Positions 1 to 9,100 of a stretch of 26,213 nucleotides of DNA are shown piece after piece. The stretch's first letter is position 1. Each line of letters starts with the position of its first letter. Position numbers and translations under genes: made by a program. This stretch comes from Clostridia bacterium (GTDB lineage: Bacteria; Bacillota; Clostridia; Christensenellales; QALW01), in contig CAAGID010000026.1 in the NCBI GenBank assembly GCA_900769815.1, forward strand, positions 1-26,213, written 5' to 3'. The notes under the pieces were generated by a model, which saw nothing but the letters and a program-made list of their open reading frames with translations, was not told the DNA's origin and did no database searches.

Positions 1-5
1 CTCTT

Positions 6-77
6 TTGCAAGTTCTGCGCCTTGACTTGCAAGGGTTTCTCGAACTCTGGCAGTCTGCCGACTTTGTCAGCAGACTG
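6..77. repeat. Two inverted repeats at the left edge
   Basis: There are two perfect 8-bp inverted repeats. TTGCAAGT (6-13) pairs with ACTTGCAA (25-32), and CAGTCTGC (51-58) pairs with GCAGACTG (70-77). A third hairpin, the terminator at 78-105, follows at once. The stretch holds no convincing gene. A plus-strand frame is open from base 1 to a stop at 76-78 and could be the tail of a gene outside the window, but it looks atypical. An interspersed palindromic element is equally possible. Confidence 0.45.
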
Positions 78-105
78 ACGGCAGAAAATTTCTGCCGTGT
101 TTTTT
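78..105 (+). terminator. Factor-independent terminator
   Basis: ACGGCAGA (78-85) and TCTGCCGT (91-98) form a perfect 8-bp stem with a 5-base loop, followed by GTTTTTT. The T-run lies on the plus strand, so it fits a rightward transcript from outside the window. The minus-strand gene ending at 104 could use the stem, but it lacks a T-run on that side. Confidence 0.6.
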
Positions 106-2176
106 ATACCTTATAAAAACCAATTTTAGAAAGCTGACGTTTGGGGTCAGTATCGCTTGTTGAATTGATAAAAAGCTTAATTTTCTTATACTTTTTATCG
201 CCCTCAAGGAAGTCAATATACTTGGGAAAAGGACCGCCTACAGCAACACAGAAATGTGCACGCTCAGTTAAAATATCGGTGTAATTTTCTCCGTCAACTG
301 AACCGTAAACACGGAAACGGAGATACACATAATTAGGATTGGTTGAAACGAACTCAATATATTTAACGTCCTCAGCACTTTCTAATTCAAACTCAAATAC
401 CTGACAGGTTGCGTGTTGAAGGGGTTCCCAATAAGTTTCTTCATTACCGTCAATTAAATTTGTGGCAGGATGCTCTTTATCTTCGGTTAATGCTTTTACG
501 TTAACGACTTTAACTTCTTGACCTAAGGTAATATTTGAAACAATTGGGGGATTTTTTATTTCAGGGAATTTTTCCGTTTCATACTCGCCAAGATCATAAG
601 TGTTAAGAAGAAGTACCCAATCGCGAATAGAAGGTCTTTTAGGAAGAGCATATTCTCCGTTTTCGGTAATAATATCGGGAAGGTCAATAAACTTGCCGTT
701 TACAGGGTCAAACCAGCGTGCCTGATAACGAGTATTAGGTTTAAGACCAAATAGACGGGCTGTTTCAGGTTCGGGAGAGAAAATATAATAAACGATAACG
801 TCTTTATCAATATGGGAAATTGAAACGTACCTACGCATATCAAAAGCACCAAACTCGTGGTCAAAGGAAGGCGTAAGCTTATGCCAGCCAACGTATTCAT
901 AGAATTTTCTCATATAGCCCATTTCAGTTGAGCCGGGCTTGTCCATACCGATATACCAGGGCTCAGGTGAATAGCTTTCCCAGCCGTTGTCATCAGTTGA
1001 ATTCCAACGCATTGCCCATACGCCTGTAACACCGTAAGTAAAGCCTGCACTGCCTGACTGTACTGCCTGCCAGGCACCCATTCTTGAATTATCGTGACCG
1101 TTAAAACCACCACAGTAAATGTCTTCATATTGACATTCAGTTTCAATAAAGGGCTTAACTTTTTCATTTTCATAGTAGCCCTGATAGAAAGTTCTGCTTT
1201 TTAAATTTCCAAAACCGCCGTGACCTGCCTGAAGATACCACATCTGATGCCAATCATCATTATCAATAATTCTTGCACTTTCATTAGATGCGAAGGTGGG
1301 GAACATATGTGCACCGTTTGGTCTGTGATAGCCGTCAATTTCACTAACAAGTGCACTTGCCTCTCGATAGCATTTAAAGGCATCGTAAGTATTACTGTTG
1401 ATTTCCTGCCCTGAAAGCCACATTACGGGATAGCAGGCATATCTTGCAACACAGTAGCGTGCAAATCTCTTTAAAGGCTCGGCACTTTGATATTTTGACA
1501 TAGAACAAGTATGTACGCCAAAACCGATGGCTGTTGTTAAACCAACATCCTTGAGATATTCAATCATAATATCCATTGATTCATTAAATGCCTGAGGATT
1601 GATTTTTGTATACGTTTCATCTGTCCACCAGAAATGAACACGCTTGTTTCCGCCGCCGTCTGACATTGCCGAGTCAAAATAAGTCTGATACGCGGTAAAG
1701 CCCTTCTTAACGCGGTCATCAACTAAGCGCTTAAACTGACTTGTGCAATTACAGCCGGGACAGTTACACTCATTGGTTCTTTCGTAGTCGGGCATCTGCC
1801 AATGGGTATCGGCTAAATAGAAGAAAGGTGTGCCATCAGCATATGTAAGATAACGCATACCCTTTGTTAATTTAACGTAGCCATGCTTCTCAAGGTCGTT
1901 TCTGGGCTCGACGTACTTAGCCTCAATTACGCCTGAATCGCAAAGGGAAGTGTTACTTTCATCTGTACAGGTAACGGTGTAATTCCATTTTCCTGCTTTT
2001 TCCGAAATAAAACGAACCTTCCACTCATTTTCGCCATTCCAGAAGCCGGGCAAGGCAATTACGGTACCGTCTTCGTGTGTAAAGATTGCGTTAATATCAA
2101 CGTCCATAAAAGGATTTTCATAAGTTTTAGTGCTGTTAAGAGTTATTTCACAGCGTTTGAATATATCTGTAATCAT
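104..2176 (-). CDS. Apiosidase-like glycoside hydrolase (DUF5060 / DUF4038 / F5-8 type C)
   Basis: The 690-residue protein has three parts. Residues 1-90 form a DUF5060-like beta-sandwich. Residues about 97-440 form a DUF4038 apiosidase-like TIM barrel beginning with the YLADTHW strand. Residues about 545-690 form a discoidin-like carbohydrate-binding domain. Candidate catalytic acids are Glu258 in WLSGQE and Glu345/Glu347 in FIETE; this assignment follows from their position in the barrel family. There is no signal peptide, so it probably acts in the cytoplasm on imported plant glycans such as apiose- or rhamnogalacturonan-derived oligosaccharides. The exact substrate is unknown. A Cys cluster CNCPGCNC at 137-144 is unusual. 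The start is set by GGAGG 8 bases upstream, and a good promoter lies just before it, so it appears to be transcribed alone. The family call is secure and the substrate is not. Confidence 0.85.
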   Translation of the reverse strand: MITDIFKRCEITLNSTKTYENPFMDVDINAIFTHEDGTVIALPGFWNGENEWKVRFISEKAGKWNYTVTCTDESNTSLCDSGVIEAKYVEPRNDLEKHGYVKLTKGMRYLTYADGTPFFYLADTHWQMPDYERTNECNCPGCNCTSQFKRLVDDRVKKGFTAYQTYFDSAMSDGGGNKRVHFWWTDETYTKINPQAFNESMDIMIEYLKDVGLTTAIGFGVHTCSMSKYQSAEPLKRFARYCVARYACYPVMWLSGQEINSNTYDAFKCYREASALVSEIDGYHRPNGAHMFPTFASNESARIIDNDDWHQMWYLQAGHGGFGNLKSRTFYQGYYENEKVKPFIETECQYEDIYCGGFNGHDNSRMGAWQAVQSGSAGFTYGVTGVWAMRWNSTDDNGWESYSPEPWYIGMDKPGSTEMGYMRKFYEYVGWHKLTPSFDHEFGAFDMRRYVSISHIDKDVIVYYIFSPEPETARLFGLKPNTRYQARWFDPVNGKFIDLPDIITENGEYALPKRPSIRDWVLLLNTYDLGEYETEKFPEIKNPPIVSNITLGQEVKVVNVKALTEDKEHPATNLIDGNEETYWEPLQHATCQVFEFELESAEDVKYIEFVSTNPNYVYLRFRVYGSVDGENYTDILTERAHFCVAVGGPFPKYIDFLEGDKKYKKIKLFINSTSDTDPKRQLSKIGFYKV

Positions 2177-2206
2177 ATAATAAACCTCCGTAGAAAACTT
2201 TCGTTT

Positions 2207-2235
2207 ATTGTATCATAGTAACAAATGTATTGCAA
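2207..2235 (-). promoter_or_regulatory. Promoter of the apiosidase-like gene
   Basis: On the minus strand TTGCAA (2230-2235) and TACAAT (2207-2212) are separated by exactly 17 bases, a near-consensus sigma-A promoter. It lies about 30 bases upstream of the start codon and just downstream of the ZIP gene terminator, so the two minus-strand genes are separate transcripts. Confidence 0.7.
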
Positions 2236-2247
2236 CCCCCAAAATGG

Positions 2248-2275
2248 AAAAAATGAGAGAAAAATCTCTCATTTT
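2248..2275 (-). terminator. Terminator of the ZIP transporter gene
   Basis: AAAATGAGAGA (2250-2260) and TCTCTCATTTT (2265-2275) form an 11-bp stem with a 4-base loop. Read on the minus strand it ends in a run of six T. The stem begins at the last base of the transporter stop codon. Confidence 0.8.
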
Positions 2276-3024
2276 CAGCTTAATAAAACGTCCAGAAGCA
2301 TCATCACAGTAAAGCCTGAAATACAGCCTAGTGATGAAAGATATCCCTTGTTCTTTTCAGCTTCGGGGATAAGCTCCTTTACCGCTACAAAAATCATTGC
2401 ACCTGCCGCAAAGGACAGAGCAAAGGGGAGCATTGATGTGAAAAAGCCTACTGAAATTGCACCGAGAACACCGAAAATCGGTTCAACCACACCTGAAAGC
2501 TGACCGTAAAAGAAGCTTCTTAACGGTGTGTATCCTTCTCGCCTTAAGGGCAGAGATACTGCCGCACCTTCGGGAAAATTCTGAAGTCCAATGCCAAATG
2601 CGATGGATAGGGCAGGCAACATATTTATAAAGGTAAGCTCCTGACCTTTCAGAGCACCAAAAGCAACGCCAACAACGAGACCTTCGGGAATATTGTGCAT
2701 TGTAATAGATGAAATCAGCATAGACGTTCTTGAACACGATTTTTTTCTAAGTTTTTTCAATACAATATCAAAAACAATAAGAATCATTCCGCCTGTAATA
2801 AAGCCCAATGAAAGGTTAAACCAGGCAGAGTCTCCTGAAAACTCCTTTGCAGGTGCGAGAAGTGAAAAAAAGCTTGCAGCAATCATTATGCCTGCCGAAA
2901 AGCCTAAAAACATATTCATTATTTTTTCCTTTATGTTTTTAAAGAAAAATACGCATAAACTGCCTGAAGCGGTAAGAAACCACGTAAACAAAGTGGCAAT
3001 AAATGCCCAAAATACGTAATTCAA
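2275..3024 (-). CDS. ZIP family metal transporter
   Basis: This is an integral membrane protein of about 249 residues with 7-8 hydrophobic segments. It is predicted to carry zinc or another divalent cation (Fe, Mn) across the cytoplasmic membrane. Diagnostic ZIP motifs are MHNIPEGLVVG in the fourth segment and QNFPEGAAV in the fifth (His110, Glu114 and Glu152 from the start chosen here), which line the binuclear metal site in this family. The segment between TM3 and TM4 is short and basic rather than histidine-rich. The TTG at 3024 is preferred because AGGAGG lies 8 bases upstream. A GTG at 3033 would add three residues but sits too close to the ribosome site. It is divergent from the large glucan synthase-like gene, and the metal specificity cannot be read from sequence. 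Confidence 0.85.
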   Translation of the reverse strand: MNYVFWAFIATLFTWFLTASGSLCVFFFKNIKEKIMNMFLGFSAGIMIAASFFSLLAPAKEFSGDSAWFNLSLGFITGGMILIVFDIVLKKLRKKSCSRTSMLISSITMHNIPEGLVVGVAFGALKGQELTFINMLPALSIAFGIGLQNFPEGAAVSLPLRREGYTPLRSFFYGQLSGVVEPIFGVLGAISVGFFTSMLPFALSFAAGAMIFVAVKELIPEAEKNKGYLSSLGCISGFTVMMLLDVLLS

Positions 3025-3133
3025 AAATAACACCTCCTCAGAATAAATATATTCACAAAGCCTTGTTATGGTTAATTCTGTATTTTTTTTGTAACTTTGC
3101 CAATACTAACAAAAATGCAACGGGAGGATTTTT

Positions 3134-6100
3134 ATGAATCACGCTTTAAAAAGATACGTAAAAAAGCAGTATAATAAACTTCAACATCTTTTTTTATATA
3201 CGGAGGGCACAGAATCACCATGGCTTGAGGATAATAAAAACAGAATACTGAATATCAGTGCATCTCTTATAAAAAGCCTTCCATCAAGAAAGCTTCCTGA
3301 AGGCTATAGAGAAATAAGAATTCTTGAGCTTTCAAGAGAAATAAGCAAGCAGACTTTAGGCAATATAAATGGGGAAACGCTGTGTTTATTTGAAAAATTC
3401 GATCTTACCAATGATGAATATGATTTTTTGCCAACTGCGTTAAAAATAAGTCTTGTTGATATGGTTATTGATATGCTTGAGGAAAAAAATTATGATAATG
3501 CCCCTGCTGCAGTAAAATCGCTAATTCTTTTTTCTGAACTTGATTTTGATGAAATGCGTGAAAAATGTTTAGAGCAGGAGAAACTTCTCTTAAAAGATGA
3601 AGTATACTTGGCTTCTGACAGCAATACAAAGGCAGTATACAGAAACGAAATATCAAGATTATCTAAAAAAAGCGGAAAAAGTGAAAAAGAAATATGTGAA
3701 ATTGCAATGCTTAACGGAAGTATTACAAAAAATCTGTTTTCTAAAGATAATTTTATGTTTCTTAACTGTATAGGCTTAAATAAAAGAAACAAACAAAATG
3801 TTTTTTTCTATATTCTTTTTACAATTATTCCTGCTGTTGTATGTGCTGTTTTGTGGTGGCTTCTACCTGTAAAAACGGGAGCAAGAATAATTTTATCGCT
3901 GGCTTCAATAGCACCTGCAATGGTGTTTTTCAATAGTGTTATAAACAGATGGGTTTTAAGGACGATACGTCCCCATAAGCCGATGCGATTAAAGTCTGAG
4001 TTTTCAGATGTTCCTGAAAATAAAACGGCAGTTACCCTTACGGTAATGTTTTCAGATAAGGACAGCATTAAAAAAGCAGTAAAAACAATAGAGGAATATT
4101 ACCTTGGTAATAGATTAGAAAACGGAGTATATCTTATTCTTGCCGATCTTAAAGAAAGCGATAAGGAGGTTCTTCAGGAGGATGAATATCTTAAAAATCT
4201 TTTTGAAAAAAGTATTGAAGAGCTTAATGAGCGTTACGGTAATTTCTTTGGCGGAATAATAAGGGCAAGACAGGAAAACGGCAAAAAGTATAGCGGATGG
4301 GAACGTAAGCGAGGAGCAATAGAACAATTAGTAAAGTTTATAAAAAATGATGAAGAAATATTTGGCATCTTTATAAACAAGGAACTTTTTAAAGAGGTAA
4401 AGTATATATGTACTCTTGACGGAGATACGGTAATTCCCCCTGACAGTATTATTAAGCTTTTAGGCGTAATTGCACATCCGATAAATAAGGATAAGGGTCT
4501 TGTTCAGCCATTGATAGGAACAATGCCTGAAAGACAGACGCCTTTTCAGAAAATTTTAGCACCTACGGGCGGTATTGATGCTTACAGTCAGCCGGTAGGC
4601 GAAGTATATAACGATTTATTTAATTCGGGAACTTTCTGCGGTAAAGGAATTTTTGACGTAGATAAATATAATGAAAAGGTAAAAATACAACCAAATACAG
4701 TTTTATCCCATGATTTACTTGAGGGCGAAATGCTTTCTTCCCTTGGCGCAAATGACGTAGTATTCTTAGATGAGTTTCCTAAAGAGCCAATATCATATTA
4801 TAAGCGTAAAGAACGTTGGTTAAGAGGTGATTGGCTTCTTGTGCCGTACCTGTTTTCAAAAATAAAGCCACTTTCAAAATGGAAAATCTTTTTTAATCTT
4901 GTACAGTCCCAATTTTTTACGGGAATTTTTATAAAAGCACTTGTTGCACCTTTTTTCGGTATTTATGCTTATCTTATTTGGGCATTATGCTTGTTTGAAC
5001 TTTCAATGCCCACCGTCTTTGCCTGGTGTGATACCTTGCGTTTTTCAATGGAAAAGCATGCATTTAATGATAGCAAGGAAAATAGAATTAACAGCGTGAA
5101 ACGGTCAGTCTTAAACAAACTTTTTCTTCCTTTAGAAGCGTGGATAGGTATAAACACTATGATAAAAGGATTATGGCGAAGATTTGTCAGCCATAAAAAA
5201 ATTCTTGAGTGGAGTACCTTTGCTTCAACTAACTCTCAAAAAAAACAAAAAGAATTTTTTAAGTTTTTTCTGCCGTCAACGGTACTTGCTATATTATTTT
5301 ACTTTGTATGCGTATATAACGGTGTAGGCATAATTCTTGGCTTAATTGCTCTTTCGTTATGGATTTTAACTCCTTATTTTGCCTATAATTTAGGAAAACA
5401 GGGAAATAAACTCAGATATGAGCTTATGCCTGACGACGTAAACAACCTGAAAATTCTCTATGCCAGAACTTTAAGATTTTTCCACGAAGCACTTGAAGAT
5501 AACGAATATCTTATGCCCGACAATCTTCAATTAAAGCCTTATAAAGGCTATGCAAAAAGAACGTCGCCTACAAATTTAGGCTTTGCGCTATTAAGCGTGC
5601 CCTGTGGCTTGAAAGCAGGCATCTATTCGCCGTCATACTGTGTAAAAAGTCTTAAAAAGCAGATAGATGCCATAAAAAAACTTGATACCTTTAAAGGTCA
5701 TTTGTATAATTGGTACGACCTTAATTTAAAAAGACCTATGGGGCACTACGTTTCAAGCGTTGACAGCGGTAACTATTGTGCGGCTCTTATAACCATAAAA
5801 GGAAGTGTTGATGCAATAAAAAGCAGACACGTATTTTCCAAACCTTACGGGATAGGCGATGCAATTTATTCGTGTCTTGATTCATTACCTGAGGATTTTC
5901 AAAGCCATCTTAAAGAATATGCAGATAGCTTTTATGAGCTTTCAGGCAAAAAAGCATTTGAAAAAGCATTATCTCTTTTAAATGACGGAATTATAGCTTC
6001 AGCTGAGGGAACAGAGTTTATAATAAGCACGGTAAAATGTTGGACAGATGACTATAAAGGACTGAGCTTTTCAGATAAAATATTCAAAAAAATCGAAGAT

Positions 6101-9100
6101 ACAAAGGAATTTAACCTTCGTCCTTTAAAGGAATATCTTAATTCATTTCCTAAATCGGTAAGCGAAACTCTTTCTATTTCTGATTTTGATTGTCAATTAG
6201 AAGAGCGTGTATGGTCCTTAGGCAGGGAAAAATATAAAAATCTTTTAAAGGAAATCCGCAACGAATTTCAAAAAATCTATAATTATGCTTATTCAATAAA
6301 CTTAACGCTTGATGAAATTGAAGGCTATATAGATGAGTTTTTGGAAAACATTGATTTTGGCTGTCTTTATAACCCCAAAAAGAAGCTTCTTGCAATCGGT
6401 ATGGATAAAGACGGAAGAAGTGTTAACTGTTATGATATGCTTGTTTCCGAAGCAAGGCTTACAAGCTATATTGCAATAGCATTAGGTAAAATCCCTGCAG
6501 AGCATTGGTTCAGCCTCTTACGGCCCTTTACCCGTGTTATGGAAACGCCCTTGTGTCTTTCCTGGAGCGGTACTATGTTTGAATATCTTATGCCCGATAT
6601 ATTTATAAAGCCTACTGAAAACTCAATGCTTTCTGTTTCAAATAAAATCGCAGTAAAAGCACAGATGGAATTTTGCGGTAAAAACGGCTTATGGGGAATT
6701 TCTGAATCAGCCTTTAATGCCTTTGACGTTTCAGGCGAGTATAAATATAAAGCATTCGGTGTTCAGAAAACGGCAATATCCTCTGAAAAATCGGAAAAAG
6801 TTTTTTCGCCTTATTCAACGATGCTTGCCTTTGAATATGAGCCCGAGGCTTGTATGGAAAACATTGCCCGCTTTGTTGAAAACGGCTGTGCCGGAATCTT
6901 TGGTATGTTTGAAGCTTTAGATACCAAACGGGCAGGAATAGTATATTCCCATATGGCACACCATTCGGGAATGGGGCTTACTGCACTTACCAATTATCTT
7001 TATAACGGTGCAATACGGAAAATGTTTTCTTCCGTAAGTAATATATCTGCATCAAAAGTATTGCTTGAAGAAAAAATGCCTTTAGGCGTACTTCCCAGAA
7101 AAGAATTAAAAGAAAACGAGCAGACAGAACCTTTAAAGGAAAGCCCCTATGTAAGAGAGTTTATTGCACCTGATAAGCAAAGCACTGAAACACTTATTCT
7201 TGCAGGAGGCCAAGTACGTGGCGAAGTGTCATCCAAGGGAAGAATAAAGCTTTATCATGGAGCGCTTTTTGTTGGAGAAGCTTATTTGTACGTTAAAGAT
7301 GAAAAAACAAAAAGTATTTCATATCTTCCTGTAAAAGAGCAGAATGTACAGTATAAAACTATCTTTTATCCTGAGAAAACGGAGTTTTCTTATTGTGATA
7401 ATATTGAAAATTCATCTTTTGAATTTTATACGCTTGAAGATTCAAATGAGTTTTTATGGCGTGTGAAAGTTAAAAATAAAAAAGAAATAGTATCGCAAAA
7501 GGAAATAATGCTTTTTATAAAACCTGCACTTAACGGCGAAGACGCTTTCAATGCCCATCCTTATTTTAATGGACTTTTTATTGAAGCCGAAAAAGAAGAA
7601 AATACGCTGAAATTTAGAAACAGAAAAACGCAAAAGGAAGTATGGCTATCTTCGGTTTGTGAGGGAGACGTTTCTTTTCAGACTAACGCTATGGACGCAC
7701 TTGGCAGGGGCAATGATTTTTCAAAGCCTGCCTGCGCGTTTGAAGACTTTAAAAAATATCCCATAACTCCTTTAATGTGCATAAATACAAAAATTTCTCT
7801 TGAGAGACAAGAGGAAAAATCAGTTGATTTCCTTCTTACAATGAACAAAAAGAGCAACCTTAAAAATAAAGCCGCAGTAAACCTTTCCTGCGATAATGCA
7901 AAAATATATTCAAACGGTGTTATTTCTGCATTCGCACTTACCAAGGAGCAATGGCTATTATCATTAAAAATTGCATCAATTAAGGATTCTTCATACCGTA
8001 ATGCTCAGGGCAGTGCAAGTCCTGATACACTGTGGCAATACGGAATATCAGACAGTATTCCATTGTTAACGTTACTTTTGCCCAAAGATTTTTCAAAAGA
8101 AAAACTTAAATTTGTTTTAAAGTGCATCGATTATCTTATGTCTTCGGGAAGCTTAATGCAGGTGCTTATAATCGAAGATACGGTAGGGGATTATCTCGAC
8201 GGAGCATTTAATTATACTGACCGTGAAATACGTGCCTTAATTTCAAAGGACAAGATTTATCACATTAAAAGAAGCGGAATTTCTGATGAAAAACTCCGTG
8301 AAATCTTGTGTATGAGTTTTTTGAAAATTACCGTTGAAGGGGATATAACGGAACAGATAATAAAGGTTGATTCCTTTATAGCAATAGAAAATATAAAGGT
8401 ACAGGAAAATAAATATCCGCCGTCAAAAAATGAAGATTTTGAAGGAACTTTTGATAACGGCTTCGGCAAATTTATAAATGACGGCAAGGAATATTTTATC
8501 TATAAAAAAACACCTGTGCCTTGGGTAAATGTTATCTCAAATAAAAATTTCGGAACGCTTCTTTGCGAAAACGGCGGCGGTTACAGTTGGCAAGGAAATT
8601 CTGCACTAAATAAGCTTTCGCCTTGGTATAACGATGCAGTAACAAACCCCTTGGGCGAAGCCTTGTATTTAAGGGACAACAAGCTTAACCGCTTCTGGAG
8701 TATAACCCGTGACCCTGTTGATTCAGGTGATGATCATAGTACCGTTTTCGGTAAAGGCTACGCAGTGTATAGTTATAACGGCTTTGGTATGAACCAGAAA
8801 CAAACGGTTTTTGTGCACAAAGAAAAAAGCATAAAGGTAATTAAGGTTGACATTGAAAATATCCGCGACCTTTCGGCCTTTTATTTTATAAAGCCTGTCA
8901 TTGGTGAAAAGGTGCAGGATGCCTTTAAGTTTATCGAGGTTGTGAATATTGATGGAATGCTCTGTGCAAAACGTAATAATGAATATATGTTCATATATGC
9001 AAAGAACGCTGAATATTGCGATAATGAGCGTGAATTTTTCGGTAATGGCGATATTAAAAGACCGCAAGCAGTTTATAATGACGAGTTCTTAAAATGCTCA

